A stretch of 64,000 nucleotides of DNA from Isoetes taiwanensis. Its lineage: Eukaryota > Streptophyta > Lycopodiopsida > Isoetales > Isoetaceae. The DNA is taken from contig JAJEKV010000067.1 in assembly GCA_021234155.1 (NCBI GenBank), positions 996,094 through 1,060,093 of the forward strand, read 5' to 3'. Of this stretch, positions 57,300 through 64,000 are shown in pieces (the stretch's first letter is position 1; every line of letters starts with the position of its first letter). The position numbers and the translations under genes were made by a program. A model generated the notes under the pieces. It worked only from the letters and a program-made list of their open reading frames with translations, was not told the origin of the DNA and did no database searches.

Positions 57300-60200
57300 G
57301 TAATTACCCATCTTGCCGGCGGATAATGTCAATCCACATCTCCAAAAGTCTTTGTGAAAGAAATCACATCCAAATGCAGCTAAATGCAACCCCTGATATA
57401 GGCGGTGCTAGGCGAAATTCTCAAGCTAGGTAGAGACCCTCCTTGTTCAAGTTGCATGAGATGCCGTTTCGCCACATCCCTTCAGCGACAGGCGTCTAAC
57501 GCCATAAGTACTTATTAGCACAAAGGCGCGGTACGACACATGATGCGGCGACCAGCCGGATGATACTTCCTACTTACCAGCCTAGCCATGCTATATAGCG
57601 CGAGGCAGATAGAGGCAACCGCAATCCCTCCGATGGGGTAGACCCCATAGCGGTCTAAAGGCGGATCTTTGTTAAATATCAGCGAGCGAGGAAGCAAGAA
57701 GGATGAGGAAATTCGGGCAGCGAAAGGATACCGCGAGCTTCATTTCGAGCGAAACGGCGGCATAGCAGGCGGGGAGATGATCCCAGCAGGCGAGGCGGCG
57801 GGGCATGGGGGTTGCTCCCCCACCGGGCTAGGCATCACAAGCCTGGCCCCTATCATCATCAGGAGAGGTACCCGCCGGCATCGAACCTTCAGGGCTCTCT
57901 GAGGAGGAGGGAGCTGAGTTGGGCTGGCTGCTCCACCAGCTGCGGCGAGACCCGGCATGGGCTGACTTCATGCGTCAGAGCCTCAGAACTCACGCTTCCA
58001 GTGAGGGAGGCCGACACCGGGGAGGCGGCCTGGAATGTCCGAGGCCTACGGCTGACAGGCAAATGATATGGGTGGCGGGGAGCTGCATGAAGGAAGTTCC
58101 CTGGCCCTCCAAGCAGATAGAATTGCAGGAGAAGACCACGAGCATCCTATGCCGAGTCCTTGACACCACCCCAGCCAAAGGAGAATGCGACCTGAGGAGG
58201 CTCGGCCAGGTGAGCCTGAGGGAGCCTGGCAGAGTAAGGAGGAGTGTGAGTCTGTACAGTGACGACTGGAAGCCAAACAAGCGAGGAGAACCGTGACACA
58301 TACTGTAATTAAACAGTTTTCTGCCTTCTTGATGGATGGGAGAATAGCGGTATTCACCATAAGGATTCGGTCCAAGGTGAAGGAGGTGTTCATCTTGATT
58401 GCACTCTCGAACTTGGCGGGCATGCTTTCGAATAGCAACAACGTCGACTATGTTGTCTTAGTCAAGAGGGCAATGGCACTTGACCTCTTCGACCATACAT
58501 ACCCCACCCTTGTGCAAGATTAGCAAAGGATGGCTACCCCTACATCCCAATCGCATGGTGAAGACCCGCGGAGAACCACTCTGAGGCTCCGCTACAGCTA
58601 ATCATCAGAACTTGGGCTTTCAAGTAGGGACTCAAGTTAAGAAGTTTGAAGACAACCCGCCTTACCAAATGACATTTCCAAGACTAGTTAGACTCTTGAT
58701 CCCTGAGACTTTTTGTATCCAAATATTATATGATATATGAACACTTATAAATTCTAATGCACTTTAAATGTTTTGTTGATGTATTTTTGCCCCACAATTA
58801 TACCAGCAAACATAAACAATACAAGGGCAAATGGAAACTAACCATATAGCCATGAATTACTTGTGTGTATGCGGCCTACGAGGCCTAAGCATGAGGAGCG
58901 ACAAACTGCAGACCTTATAGAAGAAACAAGCCTTGAATACCAGGCGGGAGCTGCCCAGAATGGAACCCATGACGAGAGGAATAGCAGATGAAGACGGACT
59001 GGAAGCGAGAATAAAACAGCGAGGTAGGAGTGCTGGGTTAGGTGCCGGGCAACGCTCCGGTTACCGCCAAGCATCGGCTTCGAAGAAGCGAGAAGAGGGA
59101 CAAAGAGGAGCAAGAAGGAGATCCTCCGGCCGAATCTTCCGACTCAAAGTTGAGACTGGAGACTCGACTCGCGAGGAAGAGAAGAACAGAGCAAAGGCAA
59201 TGAAACGATGGAAAGCGGAGAACACAGATGGGCGAAAATACTAGGACCCTCGACTGAGAGAAGGTAGGAATTCATACTGGGCAATGTATAAGAGGCCGGA
59301 AGCTGGAGCAGTTCAGGGAAAACAGTCGGAGATTGGAAGCGAGCATGCATTTGTGAGGAAACGGGTAAAGTACGGTAATGCTTATGGCATGAAAGATAAG
59401 ACAAAGCTGTGAAGTTACCTTAGCCAACGAAAGGAACTTTATACAGTTGGTGGAAAGAGGTTATGCAAAGGCACATAGCTTAAGGGGATATGTAAGTTGG
59501 AAGTTGCAAAACGCTAAATATGTCGAGGGAACATAAAATTGACGTCAGCCAGTTCTATAGGTTGCAGCAAGGCAACAAGTCAGAAATATCTGAGAGAGTT
59601 CATGAGCTAGAGGCGTATGTGCCAAAAGTTGGGGAAAGCATCGGTTAAGCTATATTGAAAAGGCTGAATGAGAATGTAAGCAATAAAGATAAACCCTAGG
59701 GCGATGAAGCGAGTCAAGGCTATAAGCTTGCGGTGGGGACCACCTCAGAATAAGCAGCGGTATTTCGGAGGATAAAGGCAGGCGGCGAAGCCAGGCAACG
59801 GTCAGGGCAGCTAGAAGAGCCCATGGTGGCAACCGGGGAAGCAGCCGAGGAGAAAGCAGGTGTCCTTCAAGGACAAAGCAGGGAGGTCAAACTACTCCAG
59901 CGGTCGCAGGTACTGTGGCTGATGCCAAGGAAAAGAAGCGGTGCATAGGCATGCCCAGGGTGTTTCGGCGGAGCCATGGGACGACAGCTTTGCCACGTCA
60001 TGAGTGTAGCTCTGGCGAGGTGCCAGGAGGCGGGCGGCTCTACTCGGCTTGACGGCGGCGAAGAAGCAGCGACCATTGGGTGATGTCATATCTTTGCATA
60101 ATAGATACAGGCAAAAGCGAGAGAGCGGTATAAAATTGCTTAATTTCCGGTAGGGAAGGCCAAGGCCAAGTCCTTCGCAGATGTGATAGATTTCGAGAGT

Positions 60201-60814
60201 AGCCATAACTTTGCATCCCAGAATGGTTCAAATGTTGAAGTTGGAAACGTAAGTCAAAGCAAGACCCGTTGTCTTAGCAAGTGGTGCATTAAAAAATGGG
60301 CGGCGGGCAAAATTAACCGACATCGACACGAAAGTTAATATCGGAGGATAGAAGTAATGAGCATTATGAAGTATGACTGATCGCGAATGGAGTACCTTAG
60401 GCAGCCGAGGGAGGGCCGTGCTCGGCCCCGTAGGCGGAGAATTGACCTTCCAGCCAATGACGGAATCATAAATCTGAGGTAAGTTGTCCCCTTCGTAGGT
60501 GCATGTGTCTTCTAAGAAAGTGTTCAAGTGCATCAGGCGGTGGCGCCCATCTTCAAGCTTGAATTAGTGGCCAGGAACGGAAGGAAGCAAAGACAAGGTG
60601 CTCAATGGTCACCCAAAACAAGTACCTAAAGGCGATCAGATTCCATGATCTCTTTCCGGATGAGATCAGCGACTCCCTCCTTATAGAATTCAGTCACGAA
60701 ATAGCACTTTCAGGCGGGAACAAAAAGCAACAAGGCTCCATATAGAGGCTAACCGTAGCGAGGGCCTTCGAGACTAAAGCGTTCGCGAGGAGCTGCTTGA
60801 CCTAGGTTTATTAG
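57300..60814 (+). pseudogene. Degenerate gag-pol-like region of LTR element
   Basis: Purine-rich plus strand sequence with short broken frames, such as HQLRRDPAWADFMRQSLRTH near 57930. No gag zinc knuckle or protease motif can be named with confidence. Its position before reverse transcriptase on the same strand suggests gag and protease. CAG/CTG also appears reduced in parts. Confidence 0.3.
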
Positions 60815-60914
60815 NNNNNNNNNNNNNNNNNNNNNNNNNNNNNNNNNNNNNNNNNNNNNNNNNNNNNNNNNNNNNNNNNNNNNNNNNNNNNNNNNNNNNN
60901 NNNNNNNNNNNNNN
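60815..60914. other. Assembly gap, 100 N
   Basis: Exactly 100 N, the customary length for a scaffold gap of unknown size. It falls within the pol region just before the reverse transcriptase, so the two flanks may not be truly adjacent. Confidence 0.99.
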
Positions 60915-61420
60915 ACCTGAGTGTTTTACGCCATTTGGGCGCCCATTCTCTTCACAGAAGAAGGATGGCGGTTAGAATGCATAGACTATAGAAGCGGTTG
61001 AACAAGCACCATTAAGAACAAATGCAGCTCCCAGATGTCGAGATGACGATGGATCGGCTCGAGGTGCAAGGATCTTCTCCAAAATCGACTTAAAGATGAG
61101 TTATCGCTCGAATCGGGATAAAAGGAAAGAAGATATCCAACATGGAAGCGGTATAGGCACTATGAGTTCGGTAATGCCAGCGACGCTCGAATGCCCATAG
61201 CGTTCATGAGGCTCATGAGCGACATCTGAGGTTCTTAGACACCTTTGTGATTGTTTTCTTTGATGACATTTGGTGTATAAGGATCCTTGAAAACGCCTGT
61301 GCAGAAGAGTCGTTGAAGAGGGCACCGGTTATGCGCCAAGTTAGCCAGTGCACCATACGCAGAGAAGGTGGGTATCTGGACATGTGATCTGGCCGAAGGC
61401 ATCTCGGCCGGATCACGCAA
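60915..61420 (+). pseudogene. Ty3/gypsy reverse transcriptase remnant
   Basis: Across frames the text follows gypsy RT: CIDYRRLNKHH (around 60977), then IFSKIDLK (61071), MPIAFMRLMSDI near 61190, and the catalytic box LDTFVIVFFDDIWCI in 61236-61280 (family form VVFIDDILVYS). The YADD/FIDD-type aspartates are present. A later IWTCDLAEGIS (61376-61410) fits the connection SGHVVSAEGI. Frameshifts separate these segments; some may be sequencing error. Confidence 0.7.
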
Positions 61421-61869
61421 AGATTGAAACATCATTCCGGTGGCAGCGGCGCCGAAGAATGTGCATAAGTCGAAGTTTCCCTCGGCCTAAGGTACACTAC
61501 AGGAAGTTAAGTAAAGAACTGCCAAGGCACCTTATGCGCGAGGGGCGCAGCCTTGAAGCGGAGAAAGAGATGAAATTAGGCGGAAACATTGCTTTAAGAA
61601 AAGCTAGCAGGGTTTGGGTATTCGAAGGAAGCCTTATATGACCCAGTCTTAACCACGCGGACCCGGAAGAAAGATAAGCTTGTAGCGGTGAAATAAGATA
61701 ACTCTGAGTGCAGTGCTGTATACAAAAGAAGAAGCGTGGTATTGCTTATGATTGAGGAAGATGAGCGGCCTTTGGCTCACGCTACCACGCGCCGATCAAG
61801 TACTTACTAGGTTGTCGGGGCATTAGAATTTGGGAGGCTACCTTTTGGGAAGGAGGTTCCGGTTCTGAG

Positions 61870-62480
61870 GCCGAGCCTCCAGCATTCCACCCTTAACCAC
61901 CTCAACTTTGGCGAGAGAAGGTGGATGGAGTTCATTGCTGACTTTGATATGAGTCTACAAGCGGGGGAAGCTCAATGTGATTGGATCTTTCATCTGACGG
62001 CGAATTACATTACAATACAATTCCAGCAATCTCAGCGGCGGGTTTGGGTGGATAGGGTGTATGCGGAATCAAAGCAATAAAGGCGAAGCTTATTTAGAAA
62101 CAACTGTGCATAAAACAATTGTCGTACGAAATCATCAGAGTATAAGAAGTGACCCTCCAACCACTAGCAATATGTGTATGCAGGGTCATAGCTGCTCCTT
62201 TCAAAGGAATACTGCCAGCAACTATTATTAGCGAGAATGAAAGCGAGGTGGCATTTCGCTACATCAAAGGAATACCGGCATAATGAACAAAAGCGGAGCA
62301 GCACCGAATTGAGCATGGGGCAATGGCGATTTAACGCTAAGTGGGGAAAGAGTAATCAACATGGATTTCATCACGGGACTCGGCAGAGGGAAGGATGCCT
62401 TGATGGTGAGTGGTGGAGAAATTGACAAGTTGTCTAAAGATGAAAACATTTGTGCTGCGGGACCACGAATCTGACTATGA
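61870..62480 (+). pseudogene. Ty3/gypsy integrase remnant
   Basis: FGERRWMEFIADFDMSLQAG (about 61912-61970) fits the integrase core start (W-W-x-MDF), which carries the first catalytic Asp in the family. WIFHLTANYITIQF follows where DRLTKSAHF is expected. Further catalytic residues could not be placed because of frame breaks. Integrase after RT is the gypsy gene order. Confidence 0.5.
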
Positions 62481-64000
62481 ATCGATGGCTACTTCACCAA
62501 AAGAATTTTCAGGCTTCATGGCATGCAAGGAGATAATCTCAAACCGAGGGGAATCGAAGTTCATGGCTGCGTGAACCTCTTTGAACAATCCGAGGCGAAG
62601 CTATCCATGACGCGACATAATAATCCTGAGCCGGATGCTTGAGGCGAATGACCAACGAGGATTTTAGAAGGGACATGCTAACGAAATATATGCAGAACAA
62701 AGTATGAAACTTATTCACTTGGGTGAGTTTGCGCCTATGCTGGCGAGGAATCATCAAATAATGCGGTTATGATCAATTCGGCTATCGGTCCATAACTTGA
62801 CGCAGCACAACCCGTGTGTCAAAGTGGAAGTTGCGCGGCAGATGTTGGCCGATATACGGCAACGTGGAAAGCCGAGGAGTTATCGCTAGCAACGAAATTA
62901 GTGTCGAAAACATCGTAGACAAGCATGACATTAGGAATTCAAAAGTTGGAGATGATGTTTGCTCAGATCAGGTAAGCGAGGCCAGCTTCCGGGATGCAAC
63001 AATTGCAAACTTTATAAGGTGGTAGTTCGAATAGTCAAGAGGAAGTGGGTAATCAATCTGAAGCTAGACTTGCCGGCCACCTAAGATTCATAAGGTCTTC
63101 CGGTGAGTTCTTTGAAGCACTCTAAATCAGTGAAGTCTTAGTTATGCGTTGTTGAAATGTGAGGAAGCGGTGGAAATAGTTCGAGTGGTTATGATAAAGC
63201 TTTCAAAGCGAGGAAGTGCATTCCTCCAGTGTTTGGTCAAGTGGAAACACTTACAGTGGAAACCTTGACGTGGGTACCCAAGAGAATTTAGTAGCATTAC
63301 CCACAGTTCTGGAGCAATAGGGGCGGCAAGGTCATCCTCAAGAAATACGACAGGCATGTAGATTTGTGTGAGTTAATTCATTAGCATTTAGAAGATTAAT
63401 CTACATGCAACCTATATGATTAGGCATAGATTAGCATCGTTGTTGCCAGATGATGGGACCCTACGGTGATCTCTAGGTGGTGTAATGTCAATGTAGGCAT
63501 GACCCTTCGCTGAAATGATTAGGTAGATTAGAAAGTCTGCTGCATCCCCACCCGGAAGTGAAGCCTGACCTCCCAGAAGGTGAGGAATGCGTTGATAGAG
63601 CTATGGCATTGGGAGGATCGTATCCTTCCATTGAGGGATGTCCTCCTGTTGGGCAACAGGGAATTGGGCGAAGGCATATGGGCATATGGGCATGTGAAGT
63701 AGAGCATAGTAGATTCCACCTACTTCTCTGTAGGAGATTAATATCACATCCATATATGGAGAATGGGTGAAGTTGTCACCATATAACTAAAATTTTATTA
63801 ATAATTAAATGGTACTACTTGTGGTAGGCACCTTAGCCAATAGAAGCTCGGAGGCAAGGAGGTAGAACTTCTAGGCTTTCTAACATAAATTTTTGTTGGA
63901 ATGTGTTACACAAGGAATGAAAATTTTCGGACGTTAATTTAAATTTGATAAGCTTAATTGTCATGTTAAGTATGAGTGCTTGTTTTAATGATGTTATAGA
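62481..64000. other. Downstream retroelement sequence, no clear gene
   Basis: Short broken plus-strand frames such as CVKVEVARQMLADIRQRGKP near 62815 fit the post-integrase region of gypsy pol, but weakly. No chromodomain, polypurine tract or 3' LTR could be identified before the window ends. Confidence 0.3.

Larger units (their letters stand above)
52933..64000 (+). mobile_element. LTR-retrotransposon territory, Ty3/gypsy-like, degenerate
   Basis: Copy 2 of the duplication stops at gtgga (52928-52932) and is followed by TGTGACGTTCC, the TG start expected of an LTR. From here to the window end there is no further match to copy 1. Gypsy reverse transcriptase (60915-61420) and integrase (about 61900-62480) lie on the plus strand. 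Two promoter-like blocks with TATAAATA (55100 and 57157) suggest more than one element or nested LTRs. I could not define LTR ends, a primer-binding site or a right border, so one or several elements are possible. Confidence 0.55.

Overview
The window is a transposon-dense stretch of a plant nuclear genome. The evidence is plant-type L1 LINEs, a CACTA (En/Spm) DNA transposon with a TNP2-type transposase and 3-bp target duplication, a Ty3/gypsy pol region, a pentatricopeptide-repeat (PPR) relic and an ATL-type RING-H2 gene. The species cannot be placed. The only gene that looks intact is the ATL-type E3 ligase at 35430-35900 (+); nearly everything else is mobile DNA or decayed coding sequence.

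Layout. A block of about 15 kb is present twice in direct orientation: copy 1 from about 165 to 34514 (stretched by insertions) and copy 2 from about 37996 to 52932. They are separated by about 3.5 kb holding the ATL gene and a 470-bp one-strand purine tract. Each copy carries, in order: GCATGC-rich short tandem repeats, an unrecognised minus-strand gene relic, a PPR relic, the 3' tail of a minus-strand LINE (LINE-B), a plus-strand 5'-truncated LINE (LINE-A) inserted into LINE-B, and the rest of LINE-B (RT, endonuclease, ORF1) with a short LINE tail (LINE-D) nested in its ORF1.

After the copies separated, each took up private insertions. Copy 1 gained a 19.9-kb CACTA element (6856-26746) inside LINE-A with target duplication AAA, and a 1.8-kb LINE fragment (LINE-C, 32490-34321) with a 17-bp target duplication. 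Copy 2 gained a 401-bp inverted-repeat element within a 2.4-kb private segment, and its right edge is cut at 52933 by an LTR-like sequence starting TGTGACG. From there to the window end lies degenerate LTR-retrotransposon sequence with gypsy RT and integrase remnants, broken by a 100-N assembly gap (60815-60914).

The CACTA element is the most interesting unit. It has subterminal CGCCGTT-AACGACG motif arrays at both ends and inside. It encodes a CxCxxC zinc motif, then an apparent SET methyltransferase domain (about 9549-9985, in several frames), then a TNP2 transposase. The TNP2 is followed by a 5.9-kb array of about 5.4 tandem units of about 1.09 kb, and a second gene module follows from about 20.8 to 25.8 kb. 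Short tandem hairpin repeats that share a core motif lie upstream of both modules.

Caution on sequence quality. Where LINE-A copy 1 can be aligned to copy 2 next to the CACTA element, most differences sit at CAG/CTG trinucleotides and are small indels. CAG/CTG also looks depleted through the CACTA element. This fits base-calling error at CHG-methylated cytosines, so many frameshifts in the transposons may not be real.
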